This document shows positions 25,155 to 33,745 of a stretch of DNA of 64,000 bases, piece by piece (the stretch's first letter is position 1; the number at the start of each line of letters is the position of its first letter). A program made the translations under genes and the position numbers. Under the pieces are notes generated by a model. It was not told where the DNA came from. It ran no database searches and saw only the letters and a program-made list of their open reading frames with translations. This DNA comes from Amycolatopsis sp. CA-230715 (GTDB taxonomy: Bacteria; Actinomycetota; Actinomycetes; Mycobacteriales; Pseudonocardiaceae), in NCBI RefSeq assembly GCF_018736145.1, contig NZ_CP059997.1, positions 3,471,501 through 3,535,500 on the forward strand. The letters are read 5' to 3'.

Positions 25155-26355
25155 GACGTCCCCATTCCCCACCGGATTCCCCGCGCGGCTTGGCCGTGCT
25201 CGGCACCACCGCCCAGCCCGTCGGCCAGCGGCGATCGTGTTCCTCGGCACCAAGGCGGACCCAGCAGCGCTGCGATAAATCGTCTATGCAATTGAAGGGA
25301 TGTTCGTCGGCGAATTCGACACCGCAAAAACGGACATTCGCCAGGAAGCGGGTGTCGAGGAACGCAGCCAGCTCACCGAACTTGGTCTCGTCGAACTCGA
25401 CGTCACCGGTGAACCGCGCGAAGGCGAAAATGGCGGCGGCCCGGAAGTCAACCTTTCTGAACCCCACACGAGCGAACACCGCATGCTCGAAGGACGCGGC
25501 CTCCGCGAAGGAAGCCCGCCCGAAGTAGGAGTATCCGCCGAACGTGGCCTTGGCAAACCCAGCCGTCCCGTGGAACAGCGTCTTGTGGAAGCCGACCCCG
25601 TCCGCGAAATCGGCGCCGGTGAACTTCACCGGGCTGAAAAAGGTGGCGTCGTCGAAGTCCGTGGCTCCGGTGAAGCGCGCGTCGGTGAAATCAGCCGACC
25701 GGACGCGGCAGCCGGTGAACGAGAACCGGGTGAGCACGGCCCCGGTGAGGTCGAGGTCGATGTCCGGCCAGAACTCGTCGCCGTCGCGGAGGTGGTGCGC
25801 AAGAATGCGTTGCGCCGTCATCCGGACTTGCAACTCCTGTGCGGAAACCTCGCCTGCGGCTGACATCCGGAGGTAGGCGCAGATGACGTCCACGATGGTC
25901 TGCCGTTGACCGGGGTTGTCCTGCGCCAGCCGCCGAAGCGCATACAACCCGCCGAGGCGGACCGGCGCCTTGTCCGACCCGAGCTGGTCCACCGCGCGCC
26001 CGTACGATTCGGTGATCCGCCGCGACATCGCGTCACACTCGCTGGTCGCCGCCACCCGCTCCTGCAACGCGTGCGCCCGCTCCGCTGCCTGCTGATCCGC
26101 GTGCTTCTGGTTCAACGCGATCTCGGTGGTCCGCTGCCGCCGCGCCGCCAGCCACAACGCCGCCGCCCCACCCGTGCCGACCACAATGGTGCCCGCCGTC
26201 TTGATCGCATCGAGCTGCGCCGAATGCTCACCGCCCCCGAACACGACCAGCAGCACCACGGCGAGCCCGACACCCACGACGATGAGCACCACCGCCGCGC
26301 AGAAAATCGCGCGATTCGACAACTCCCGGTACGGCCGCTCATCCCCACTCATCAT
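25135..26355 (-). CDS. membrane protein with pentapeptide repeats
   Basis: 406 residues. Two N-terminal membrane segments (about 15-40 and 52-72) are followed by a charged helical stretch (NQKHADQQAAERAHALQERV) and a conserved RLGGLYALRRLAQDNPGQRQTIVDVICAYLR helix block. A pentapeptide beta-helix fills about 205-350, with phenylalanine at nearly every central position (ADFTDARFTGATDFDDATF, RASFAEAASFEHAVFARVGF). This N-terminal plan is common in actinobacterial pentapeptide proteins of unknown role. It shares a short divergent promoter with the XRE gene; CCCAGTG (26402-26408) and CACTGGG (26438-26444) form an inverted repeat there. Confidence 0.8.
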   Translation of the reverse strand: MMSGDERPYRELSNRAIFCAAVVLIVVGVGLAVVLLVVFGGGEHSAQLDAIKTAGTIVVGTGGAAALWLAARRQRTTEIALNQKHADQQAAERAHALQERVAATSECDAMSRRITESYGRAVDQLGSDKAPVRLGGLYALRRLAQDNPGQRQTIVDVICAYLRMSAAGEVSAQELQVRMTAQRILAHHLRDGDEFWPDIDLDLTGAVLTRFSFTGCRVRSADFTDARFTGATDFDDATFFSPVKFTGADFADGVGFHKTLFHGTAGFAKATFGGYSYFGRASFAEAASFEHAVFARVGFRKVDFRAAAIFAFARFTGDVEFDETKFGELAAFLDTRFLANVRFCGVEFADEHPFNCIDDLSQRCWVRLGAEEHDRRWPTGWAVVPSTAKPRGESGGEWGRLTLNPK

Positions 26356-26447
26356 CGAATTCTATCGTGGCGCGGGTGGCGCGAATCTGTACCACTTTTC
26401 GCCCAGTGCCAACAGAAACGGTCGCACCCTGATGTCACACTGGGTCC

Positions 26448-27290
26448 ATGACAGCGACACCCATCGCATCACCCCGCGCCCGCGCACTCGGCGCCGCGCT
26501 GCGGGCGGCCCGTGAGTCACGCGGCATCGGTCTGCGCGAACTCAGTCGGATCGAGTGCATCAGTCACGCGATGCTTTCCTTGTGGGAGAAGGGAACCCGG
26601 GTACCTAAGGTGAAGGAGGTCGCCGCCATCCTTGGCTGCCTCAGCATCGTCGGGGCTGAGCGGGACCGGATCCTGGAGTTGGCCGAGCACGCCCACGAAC
26701 CCGACTGGCTGGAGAAGGTCATGCCCAACGCGCCACTGAGTCTCACTTCGTACATCGAGTGCGAGCGGACGGCGACAGGAATAGCCACCTGGCATCCCTT
26801 GCTGATCCCTGGCCTGTTGCAGTCTGGCGACTATGCGCGTGCCGTCATAGCAGCGAAGCGGCGCAGCCGCGAGGAAGTTGACAAACGCCTGCTGGTTCGC
26901 ATGGCCCGCAAGGAAGTCCTCGGATCGCTGACCAGCTATCGCGCCACAATTGGCGAGGCCGCGCTCAGGGCGAGCATAGGTGGGCCAACAGTCATGATCG
27001 ACCAGCTCGATCACCTGCTGACTGTCGCCGAGCGGGCAAACGTAAGCCTCCGAGTGATGCCGCTCGGCATGGACTATCACCAAGGACTCTGCGGCCCCTT
27101 CAGCATTCTCGACTTCGCGAACCTGCGGCCGATCGTGTTCAGCGAGAACCTTGGCAGCAACGTGTACCTGTACGATGAAGAGCAGGTGGCCGAGTACCGC
27201 AAGGCCGCCAAGGACATCACCAACCTCGCGCTGAGCGAGCAGGACTCCTGCTCGCTCATCCGGGATGTGATCGCCGACCTGGAGGTATGA
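26448..27290 (+). CDS. XRE-family regulator with DUF5753 domain (WhiJ-like)
   Basis: 280 residues. An N-terminal helix-turn-helix (about 12-65: LGAALRAARESRGIGLRELSRIECISHAMLSLWEKG) is followed by the DUF5753 domain (about 95-270), with HPLLIPGLLQSGDYARAVI and RVMPLGMDYHQGLCGPFSILDF. These regulators are abundant in streptomycetes and relatives, are usually paired with a small DUF397 protein and influence development or antibiotic production (WhiJ, AbaA systems). The DUF397 gene follows one base after the stop. Codon usage is less GC-biased than in the flanking sugar genes. Confidence 0.9.
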   Translation: MTATPIASPRARALGAALRAARESRGIGLRELSRIECISHAMLSLWEKGTRVPKVKEVAAILGCLSIVGAERDRILELAEHAHEPDWLEKVMPNAPLSLTSYIECERTATGIATWHPLLIPGLLQSGDYARAVIAAKRRSREEVDKRLLVRMARKEVLGSLTSYRATIGEAALRASIGGPTVMIDQLDHLLTVAERANVSLRVMPLGMDYHQGLCGPFSILDFANLRPIVFSENLGSNVYLYDEEQVAEYRKAAKDITNLALSEQDSCSLIRDVIADLEV

Positions 27291-27291
27291 C

Positions 27292-27483
27292 ATGCCCGCT
27301 ACCTGGCGAAAATCCACCTATAGCGACAAGGATGACTGTGTCGAGGTGGCGCTGGCGCCAGCGGTGGTACAGGTCCGCGACACCAAAGCGCGGTCCGCGG
27401 GCACCCTCCAAACTTCCACCCGATCGTGGGAAGCTCTCACTCAGCGTCTCGGATCCCCGGCCGAGTCGACCGAAATCCACTAG
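27292..27483 (+). CDS. DUF397 protein, partner of the upstream XRE regulator
   Basis: 63 residues beginning MPATWRKSTYSDKDDCVEVA, the diagnostic DUF397 opening, with VRDTKAR in the middle. As known for WhiJ/AbaA-type loci, the small protein is thought to antagonise or modulate the adjacent DUF5753 regulator. The start is one base beyond the regulator stop, implying translational coupling. The C-terminus (SWEALTQRLGSPAESTEIH) departs from the usual compact WxxF ending, which may reflect drift. Confidence 0.85.
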   Translation: MPATWRKSTYSDKDDCVEVALAPAVVQVRDTKARSAGTLQTSTRSWEALTQRLGSPAESTEIH

Positions 27484-27499
27484 GCCATTCGGGCCCCGG

Positions 27500-28630
27500 T
27501 TAGATGAACCCGGTCTGGTCGTCGTCGGTGTAGGTGCGGCCGTCGGGCGCGATGACCGTGGTGTTGCCGTTCGCGTCGGTGTGGAATTCCCACCCGGGTT
27601 CGTCGCGGAGCCCGTGATGAACCCGGCAGAAGGGCCGGATGTTGACCTTGTCGGTGCCGCCGCCCTCACTCCACGGCTGCGCGTGATCAAGGTCGGAATA
27701 CTGGGCAGGCCGGAAGCACCCTGGCATGCAACAGGTTCGGTGCCGGACTTGGACGTACTTGCGCATCTTTTTCGACGGCCGGTAGCTCTTACGCCCCATG
27801 TCGACCGGCAACCCGGTCATGGGTTCGGACACGATCCGGTTCCACACCGAGTTGGTGTCGAAGGCGATCTCGCGGGCCATCTCCGGTGAGATCTCCCCGC
27901 ACCCGGCGAGTTCGCCCGGGTTGTTGCGCATGCCCATCAGAGTCGGCAGGTCGACGTAGACGAAGATCTGCGCCTCCGGCTTACCACCACACTCCCCACC
28001 CAGGCACCGTTCCACCAAAGCATCGACTCGGAGCTGGTCCATGGTGCGCTTGTCACCTTGGCGCTTCTTCTCCAGCGCATCCCGATCGCAGGCGGCGTAG
28101 ATCGCTTGGGCGCGGTCCGAGGGAAGTTCGGCAAACAGGGTCGAAGACCCGTGATCCCCATGCCGAATCTCCAACATCCGCGCCGCGGTCTTGGCCCGCC
28201 GCCGCGCCTCATACCCCTCCGGATCGACTCGCATCAACAGCGTGTTGACCATCCTCCGCAGCGAGGCCGAGTTCTTGTTCTCGAACTTCAGTCGCGCATC
28301 CACTTCCCGCGCCACCTCACGAGAAGCGCACGCGGTGGCCTCAAACACCTTCGACGCCATGCCCTCATCAATGACCCCGTTCTCTAGCGCCTGCAGGGTG
28401 CGGGGCAGGTATGAGGTCAACGCGTCAGCGAGCGCCGCCTTCCGCTCCGCCCCCGCCTGCGTGCAATTGCACGACAACGCCACCCACGCCAGCACCGATC
28501 TTCGCGACCACTCCTGTTTCATGGACGCGATTTGCCGCAGCAGCATCGCCTGCCCATACCGTAACCACCTCTTCCAATGCTCCGCAGAATTAGCAACAAC
28601 CCGATCCGAAGAAATCTCCAAAACATCCAC
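27500..28630 (-). CDS. DUF222 / HNH endonuclease protein (13E12-repeat family)
   Basis: 376 residues. A helical DUF222 region fills about 15-270 and an HNH domain lies at about 295-345 (RHRTCCMPGCFRPAQYSDLDHAQPWSEG, then CRVHHGLRDEPGW), with zinc-binding Cys residues and the catalytic His in DLDHAQ. This is the 13E12/REP13E12-like family abundant in actinobacteria, associated with mobile or multicopy loci; its true role is unknown. The HNH residues look intact. Base composition falls in the 5' part and just upstream, unlike the neighbouring exopolysaccharide genes, which may indicate transfer. Confidence 0.88.
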   Translation of the reverse strand: MDVLEISSDRVVANSAEHWKRWLRYGQAMLLRQIASMKQEWSRRSVLAWVALSCNCTQAGAERKAALADALTSYLPRTLQALENGVIDEGMASKVFEATACASREVAREVDARLKFENKNSASLRRMVNTLLMRVDPEGYEARRRAKTAARMLEIRHGDHGSSTLFAELPSDRAQAIYAACDRDALEKKRQGDKRTMDQLRVDALVERCLGGECGGKPEAQIFVYVDLPTLMGMRNNPGELAGCGEISPEMAREIAFDTNSVWNRIVSEPMTGLPVDMGRKSYRPSKKMRKYVQVRHRTCCMPGCFRPAQYSDLDHAQPWSEGGGTDKVNIRPFCRVHHGLRDEPGWEFHTDANGNTTVIAPDGRTYTDDDQTGFI

Positions 28631-28782
28631 AAAACAATTCTACCAACCAACCCATCACCCGATCGAGTACAGAAATGATCACAACCTGCCACAACGCGCC
28701 CACGACGCAACAGAGCCCAAAAAGCGAACGGGACCGACAGTGCGTCGGGGGCCAACCCCAAGGCGACCAAAGGGTTTTCGTT

Positions 28783-28847
28783 CCGTTGGGCACTGACGCT
28801 GGTGACCAACGACGCGACCCGCACCGAGGAGCGTCAGTGCCCAACGG
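28783..28847 (-). terminator. long stem-loop between DUF222-HNH and DUF4082 genes
   Basis: CCGTTGGGCACTGACGCT (28783-28800) and its exact reverse complement (28830-28847) form an 18-bp perfect stem with a 29-nt loop. Both flanking genes run leftward, so the hairpin lies about 115 bp past the end of the DUF4082 hydrolase gene, where a terminator is expected. It lacks a T-run on that strand, so a repeat element or a regulatory RNA stem is the alternative. The 330-bp gap 28631-28960 shows no credible gene; its HNH-proximal part is notably AT-rich. Confidence 0.5.
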
Positions 28848-28960
28848 CGCGCCGCAGGCGTGCCTGAAACTCTCACCGTGCCCACCAAAAACGCGAGCGA
28901 ACCCGAAAAAGCAGCCCCCATTTTCCACTCTACATGGAGGCACCGACAGAACCGAATGAA

Positions 28961-30781
28961 TCAGGGAGAGATCCGATAGACGTGATAGCTGTACTCAGCC
29001 GGAAAATCATCGGATAAAGTGCCATCCACCACCGGAACCTCCCGATCCTCGAACAACACCGAAGCACGAGACCCCGCCATCCCCGCAGGTAGATTCAGAA
29101 CCTGCTTCCCCGGAGACGTCCCCCGCCCGAGCATCGCGAAGACGTAGTACGAACCGTCATACGACTTGAGCATCGTGTCCATGCCGTGCGCGAACGAGTA
29201 CTGGAACGACTGGGTGTTCAAGATCGGCGCGAGCTGGCGGATGCGGTCGTTCATCTTGGTGACCGACGGACGGACCGCCGCGCCGCACGGGTCGCGGAGC
29301 ACGTGCTGGCTCACGCAGGGGCCGCCGAAGCTGTGGTTGAAGTAGATGATGCCGCGCGCCTCGTGGATGAGGGAGTTCATCACGGCGCCTTCGAGCTGGG
29401 GGCCGGTGATGGTGGGGCTCCCGGCGTCGGTGAACGGGTGCCCGGTTTCGACGAACCCGAAGATCGGCTGGAGCTTGCCGTCCTTCGCGTCGAGGGCGCG
29501 CATGCGGTCCATGGTCAGCCCGTAGTTCGCGGCGAGGCGGCAGTTCGGGTTCACCACGCCCAGCACCGGCCCCTCCGACGGCGAGGTGCACACGTTCGGA
29601 TCGGTGTACCAGTAGACGTCGTTCGAGGTGGCCGTGGTGTAGCCGTTGACAAACTTCTCCGCCTCGGCCTCGGACTCCCAGAAAAGCACACCCTTGCCGA
29701 AGTTCGCGTACCGCAACCGCGCGTCCGGCTCCTTCACCTGGTCGCTCAAGGTCTTCAGCACGGTGTACCCGCAGCCGCGGACGACGCACACCTCGCCCTT
29801 GCCGGGGTAGTTGCCGGTCCACGCGTTGGTGCCCGGCCCTGCCCACATGTCGACCTCGTCGGCGAGCAGCGCGCCGACGCGTTCCGAACCGGAGCCGGGC
29901 AGGTCGGCCGCGATCGAAGCCATCCCGTTCGCGCGAACGAGCGCCGGGTCGCTGTTGTTCGTCAGCTCGACGTAGGCGTTCAACCCGGCGGCCTTGTCCG
30001 TGTCGACGTCCTGCTGCCCCAGAACGGACTCGAACCACACCGCCGTCGGGAAGAACACGGGATCGTTCCACGCCTTGGCGCCAGGATACGAAGCGTAGTA
30101 GGCGGGTCCGCCCTCCCACGGCACGCGCGGCAGATCGAAACCAGGAGAGTCCGAAGTGGACACCGAAGGCACCGGCGAAACGGGTGCCGGGCGCGCGTTC
30201 GGATCGGCCTGGAAGAGCACGTCGACGAAATAGTTCGCATCGCGGTAGCTCTGGGTCGGAAACTTACTGCTCCGGCCGTAGGCGAACACGCCATTCGCTT
30301 GCGGCCCGGATTTCGGCGCGGTCAGGTTGCCGCTGAACTGCGAATACCCGCGGAAATATCCTTGATCGCCGGAATAACCGCCGCGCGGCGCGTGGTAGGA
30401 GGCCACGTACGAAGTGTTCGCGGCAATCGCGACCGGATGCGCGAAAAGGGCCTGCTGCCAGCCGGAAGCGGTCTCGCCGGTGAACGCCACGGCCGCCAGG
30501 CGCACCCCGTCCGCCGACCACAGGCTGCCGGTGTGCTCCCCGGTGTTCGACGGCCCCTTGTAGAACCGGACACCCGTGACATAGCCGGGAACGGCCGAGG
30601 TGAAGCGCACTCCGAGTTCGACGCTGCCGCGGTCAGGATCGCTCGGGACGCTCGGCGAAGCGTTCGGCCACAACGATTCGGTGATCGTGGCCGAGGTGGG
30701 GGTGGCCGCGGAAATCGCCAGTGTGGCGCCCGCGAGCGCCAGCACGGTCGGGACCGCGACGAGAAAACTTCGCGTTCGCAC
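28961..30781 (-). CDS. secreted DUF4082 protein with glycoside-hydrolase-like barrel
   Basis: 606 residues from GTG 30781, preceded by AAGGGGGAA. A signal peptide (FLVAVPTVLALAGATLAISAA) leads to one DUF4082 module (about 35-195: VELGVRFTS, VRFYKGPSNTGEHTGSLWS, NYFVDVLF). The module is like those in the giant protein at 17610. A Pro/Ser linker precedes a ~390-residue domain (about 215-600) with barrel-like segments (VWFESVLGQQDV, LNAYVELTNNSD, LLADEVDMW, FGFVETGHPF, ARGIIYFNHSFGG). Acidic residues such as those in LLADEVD could be catalytic, but I cannot name the GH family. Secretion beside wzy/wzz suggests a role in binding or trimming the exported polysaccharide. Confidence 0.78.
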   Translation of the reverse strand: MRTRSFLVAVPTVLALAGATLAISAATPTSATITESLWPNASPSVPSDPDRGSVELGVRFTSAVPGYVTGVRFYKGPSNTGEHTGSLWSADGVRLAAVAFTGETASGWQQALFAHPVAIAANTSYVASYHAPRGGYSGDQGYFRGYSQFSGNLTAPKSGPQANGVFAYGRSSKFPTQSYRDANYFVDVLFQADPNARPAPVSPVPSVSTSDSPGFDLPRVPWEGGPAYYASYPGAKAWNDPVFFPTAVWFESVLGQQDVDTDKAAGLNAYVELTNNSDPALVRANGMASIAADLPGSGSERVGALLADEVDMWAGPGTNAWTGNYPGKGEVCVVRGCGYTVLKTLSDQVKEPDARLRYANFGKGVLFWESEAEAEKFVNGYTTATSNDVYWYTDPNVCTSPSEGPVLGVVNPNCRLAANYGLTMDRMRALDAKDGKLQPIFGFVETGHPFTDAGSPTITGPQLEGAVMNSLIHEARGIIYFNHSFGGPCVSQHVLRDPCGAAVRPSVTKMNDRIRQLAPILNTQSFQYSFAHGMDTMLKSYDGSYYVFAMLGRGTSPGKQVLNLPAGMAGSRASVLFEDREVPVVDGTLSDDFPAEYSYHVYRISP

Positions 30782-30828
30782 GCAATTTCCCCCTTGCCGC
30801 ACAAGGTAATGACCCAAGCGTACGTCCA

Positions 30829-30855
30829 GAATCTCCTGAAAGATACCGCGTTAAG
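30829..30855 (-). promoter_or_regulatory. possible ECF-type promoter of the DUF4082 hydrolase gene
   Basis: On the minus strand CTTAAC (30855-30850) and AGATTC (30834-30829) are separated by 15 bp, about 50 bp upstream of GTG 30781. It is a degenerate version of the (T/C)GTAAC-N16-CGATTC pattern seen at 32954 and 39377. Confidence 0.25.
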
Positions 30856-32158
30856 CCGTTCGGACGCCCGTTTTCCGTTCCGCGCGAACAATTCTGTTCA
30901 AGGCACCGCAGGCGCCGATGAGGACGAACACGAGCCCCGTCGCGACGCCGAAGCTGAACAGGTCGAAGGTCGCCGCGCCCGCCACGCCCACCGCCACGCC
31001 CGCGATCAGGCTCGCGCTCAGGCTCTTCGTCACCAGGTCCTGCGCGCTCGCCCGTACCTTCACCGCGGCGGCGATCGCCAGCACGAACACCGCGAGCATG
31101 CCGAGCAACCCGATCCAGCCGTTTTCGATGAGCGTCAACAGGTACTGGTTGTCCAGGAGCTGGTACTTGTCGGGCAGGTAGGTACCGAACCCGCGACCCG
31201 TCCACGGGTGCAAGGCGACCTGCTGCCACGCCTCGGTGTAGTCGTCGGTGCGAGAGGTGATGCTCGGGTCCTCGTCGATGTTCGCGAACAGCCCGTAGAG
31301 CGTGCCGATCAGGCCGGGCACCATCAAGGAAGCGACGCCGATGGCGCCGACGCCGCAGCCCAGCACCACGATCTTGCGGCGCCCCGGCAACGCCAGCACC
31401 AGCACCAGGCCGACGATCAGCAACCCGAGGATCGCCGTGCGGGAAACCGAAACCAGGGCACCGCCGCCGATCAGCGCCGTGCAGAACCACCACCGGGCCG
31501 CCGAAACCCCGCTGCCCTTCGCGCTGAACGCGTAGTGGCCCGCGAGCGGGGTCACCGCGGCGCAGATCAGGCCGTATTCGATGGGGTGGTTCGTGGTGCC
31601 CGCCGGGCGGCGGAACGCGGCGCGCTCCTGGATCGCGTCGTACGCGTTCTGCGCGCGCAGGCCCGGCACGTTCAGGTACTGCGTGAGGTCGAACCCGAAC
31701 GCGAACTGCAGGATCCCGACGGCGGCCATCGCGGCGACCGCGCCCACCACGACCTTGAGCAGCCGGTCGAGCCGGTCGCGCGTGACCACGGCGTCGCACA
31801 CGAACAACGCGACCGCGATCGTGCCGAGGATCCGGATCATGCCGCTGTCGGTCAGGTTCTCCTCGTCCGGCGGCAGGTACCGCCTGGTCGCGATGCCGTA
31901 GGTGACGAAATGCGTGGCGAGCATCAGGAACAGCCCGGTGCGGACCATCGAGCGGCCCTTGGCCATCCGCAGCGTGCTCACCAGGTGCGCGCAGCCCCAC
32001 ACCACGCCGAGGCCGAACGCGAGCACCGTGATCGGCGCCATCGTCATCGGGATGCGCGAGATGACGAACTTCGCCGGGATCAACATCAGCACCAGCACGT
32101 ACAGGCAGACGAGGGTGGCGCCGTCCGCGGACACCCTCGCGCGGACCGGGGTGCTCAT
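30851..32158 (-). CDS. O-antigen ligase/Wzy-like polysaccharide polymerase
   Basis: 435 residues with about 11-12 hydrophobic segments. The large periplasmic loop (about 285-345) carries SRTDDYTEAWQQVALHPWTGRGFGTY and QYLLTLIENG, the Wzy_C/WaaL pattern in which the Arg residues bind the undecaprenyl-linked glycan. Wzy polymerises undecaprenyl-PP-linked repeat units at the outer face of the membrane. Its ATG overlaps the stop of the upstream wzz-like gene (ATGA), a natural pairing because Wzz sets Wzy product length. No RBS besides coupling is needed. Confidence 0.85.
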   Translation of the reverse strand: MSTPVRARVSADGATLVCLYVLVLMLIPAKFVISRIPMTMAPITVLAFGLGVVWGCAHLVSTLRMAKGRSMVRTGLFLMLATHFVTYGIATRRYLPPDEENLTDSGMIRILGTIAVALFVCDAVVTRDRLDRLLKVVVGAVAAMAAVGILQFAFGFDLTQYLNVPGLRAQNAYDAIQERAAFRRPAGTTNHPIEYGLICAAVTPLAGHYAFSAKGSGVSAARWWFCTALIGGGALVSVSRTAILGLLIVGLVLVLALPGRRKIVVLGCGVGAIGVASLMVPGLIGTLYGLFANIDEDPSITSRTDDYTEAWQQVALHPWTGRGFGTYLPDKYQLLDNQYLLTLIENGWIGLLGMLAVFVLAIAAAVKVRASAQDLVTKSLSASLIAGVAVGVAGAATFDLFSFGVATGLVFVLIGACGALNRIVRAERKTGVRTA

Positions 32159-32904
32159 TCCCGCGCTTCGGCGGAAACCTCGGCGGGCTGCCGGTTGTTG
32201 ACCGGGCGCATCGCGGGCCGAGTCAGCTCCGGATCCCGCGGCGCGGCCGCTCCGGGGGATTTCGGCCGCCGCCTGCGCACCGCGTTCGCGATGCTGTCGT
32301 AAGCGAAGGTGACAGCCAGCGCCAAGATCACCGTGAGCACGAAAGCGGCACCGGCGAACCGGAGCTTGCCGCCGATCTGCGCCTCCGGGACGGTCGGCTT
32401 CACCAGCACCTGCACCTGGATGAACGTGCCCTCCGGCGCCTTCAGCTCGCGCTGGCGGGTGTCGAGTTCCTGCCGCGCGCGGTCGAGCGCACCGCCCACG
32501 AGCTGGCGGCTGCGCGCGTCCGAATCGCTTTGCGCGGTGACGAACACGAACGGCCCGTTCGTGGTGCCGTTGCTCGCGGTGTAGGTGTCGCTCGACCCCG
32601 TCGCGATGCCGAGGGCCTCCTTGGTCGCCGGGTCGTTGAGCACCTGCGCGGCGATCTGCGCGGAGGTGACCAGGCTGCCGTCGAAGGCGAGCAGCGGGTT
32701 GATCTGCACGGCCTGGTCCGGGCTGGACCGCTCGGCGACCTTCCCGCCGGCGGACGGCGCGGTGAGCACCACGACCCCGGTCGAGCTGTACCGGGTGGGG
32801 ATGCTGACGTAGGTGAGCGCGGTCAGCGCGAGCGCGACCACGATCGCGGGAAGCACCACGTACCAGCGCTTCCGCAGCAGGCGTACGGCGCCCCAGAAGT
32901 CCAT
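32155..32904 (-). CDS. Wzz/YveK-type chain-length determinant protein
   Basis: 249 residues from ATG 32904 with an upstream GGGCGGGAG. There is an N-terminal membrane segment (about 15-34), an extracytoplasmic domain with a short coiled stretch (RQLVGGALDRARQELDTRQRELKAPEG) and a second membrane segment (182-203) preceded by the proline-bearing VLVKPTVPEA motif of polysaccharide co-polymerases. The cytoplasmic tail (~45 residues) is Arg/Pro-rich and lacks Walker motifs or a Tyr cluster, so no BY-kinase is fused. A kinase partner was not found nearby. Its promoter carries the exopolysaccharide ECF-like motif. Confidence 0.85.
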   Translation of the reverse strand: MDFWGAVRLLRKRWYVVLPAIVVALALTALTYVSIPTRYSSTGVVVLTAPSAGGKVAERSSPDQAVQINPLLAFDGSLVTSAQIAAQVLNDPATKEALGIATGSSDTYTASNGTTNGPFVFVTAQSDSDARSRQLVGGALDRARQELDTRQRELKAPEGTFIQVQVLVKPTVPEAQIGGKLRFAGAAFVLTVILALAVTFAYDSIANAVRRRRPKSPGAAAPRDPELTRPAMRPVNNRQPAEVSAEARE

Positions 32905-32953
32905 GGCTCCCGCCCTCGATCCCGCGCGCGATTTCACGTGCTCGTCCTTGAGG

Positions 32954-32981
32954 GAATCGTGCCGCGGAAAAACTTGTTACG
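32954..32981 (-). promoter_or_regulatory. ECF/BldN-like promoter of the wzz-wzy operon
   Basis: On the minus strand CGTAAC (32981-32976) is separated by exactly 16 bp from CGATTC (32959-32954), 50 bp upstream of the wzz start. The architecture matches that at 39377-39404 and resembles the sigma-BldN consensus I recall (CGTAAC-N16-CGTTGA). The 106-bp gap 32905-33010 also contains the end of the methyltransferase transcript. Confidence 0.5.
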
Positions 32982-33010
32982 TTCGCACGAAGAATTCACG
33001 GTTTTCAAGA

Positions 33011-33745
33011 TCACGGGGCCACCCCGGTGGCGAGCAGGTTGTCGCGAAACCTCGGCACCCGCAGCAGCGGTTTGCCGATCCTCGACAGCACCCGGTCCGC
33101 CCTGCGGTTCGGCGAGTGCGCGAATTCGTGCAGCTCCACCGAGATATCGGCGAACCCGGCGCGTTCGAGCTGCCAGCGCAGGTGCTCGGCCGAGTACTCC
33201 AGCACGTGGCCGCTGCCCTCGTCGGACGGTTCGTCGAAGTGGTCGAAGATCGGCCTGCCGGTGGCGAGGTAGACGACGTTGCGCAGCCGGTACAGGTTCG
33301 GGGTGGAGCACACCAGCGTGCCACCGGGCCGCAGGACAGCGTTTAGCCTGCGAAACGCGACATGACCCGGCACGGGCAGGTGCTCGATGACTTCGGAGAG
33401 CAGCACCACGTCGTACTCCCGGCCGACCGGCGCCGCATCGCGCGCGAGGTTGAACCGGAACGTCTCGATGCCCTGCGCGGTGAGCGTGGCGAAGCAGGTG
33501 TCGTCGATGTCGGCGACCGTCACGTCGTCGTCCCACAACCGGGACGCGAGCGCCGCGAGCTGCCCGCCGCCGACTTCGAGCACGCGCGCGGGCGCGGGCG
33601 GCGCGAGTTCGCTGAACCGCCGCAGCACGGCTTCGTACCGCGTGCGGTAGCGCGGGTAGTAGCGGCTTTCCTCCTGCCAGCTCCCGCCGAGCACCACGTC
33701 CTCGAAGGCGCGCGCGAACGCGGTTTCGGAAAAGGTTCGGGTCAT
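33011..33745 (-). CDS. class I SAM-dependent methyltransferase (glycan-associated)
   Basis: 244 residues. SAM motif I is LEVGGGQLA (56-64), the acidic residue follows in VADIDDT, and VVLLSEVIEHLPVP plus LRPGGTLVCSTPN complete a Methyltransf_11/23 core. Position at the end of the glycosyltransferase operon suggests methylation of a sugar or terminal residue, which in other systems caps chain growth. ATG 33745 overlaps the stop of the glycosyltransferase gene (ATGA). The longer frame from 33799 is disfavoured. Confidence 0.82.
   Translation of the reverse strand: MTRTFSETAFARAFEDVVLGGSWQEESRYYPRYRTRYEAVLRRFSELAPPAPARVLEVGGGQLAALASRLWDDDVTVADIDDTCFATLTAQGIETFRFNLARDAAPVGREYDVVLLSEVIEHLPVPGHVAFRRLNAVLRPGGTLVCSTPNLYRLRNVVYLATGRPIFDHFDEPSDEGSGHVLEYSAEHLRWQLERAGFADISVELHEFAHSPNRRADRVLSRIGKPLLRVPRFRDNLLATGVAP

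Noticed and set aside
28675..28959. Small rightward frame (94 codons) in the gap between HNH and DUF4082 genes
   Set aside because: It spans the perfect hairpin, has no RBS and no recognisable domain.
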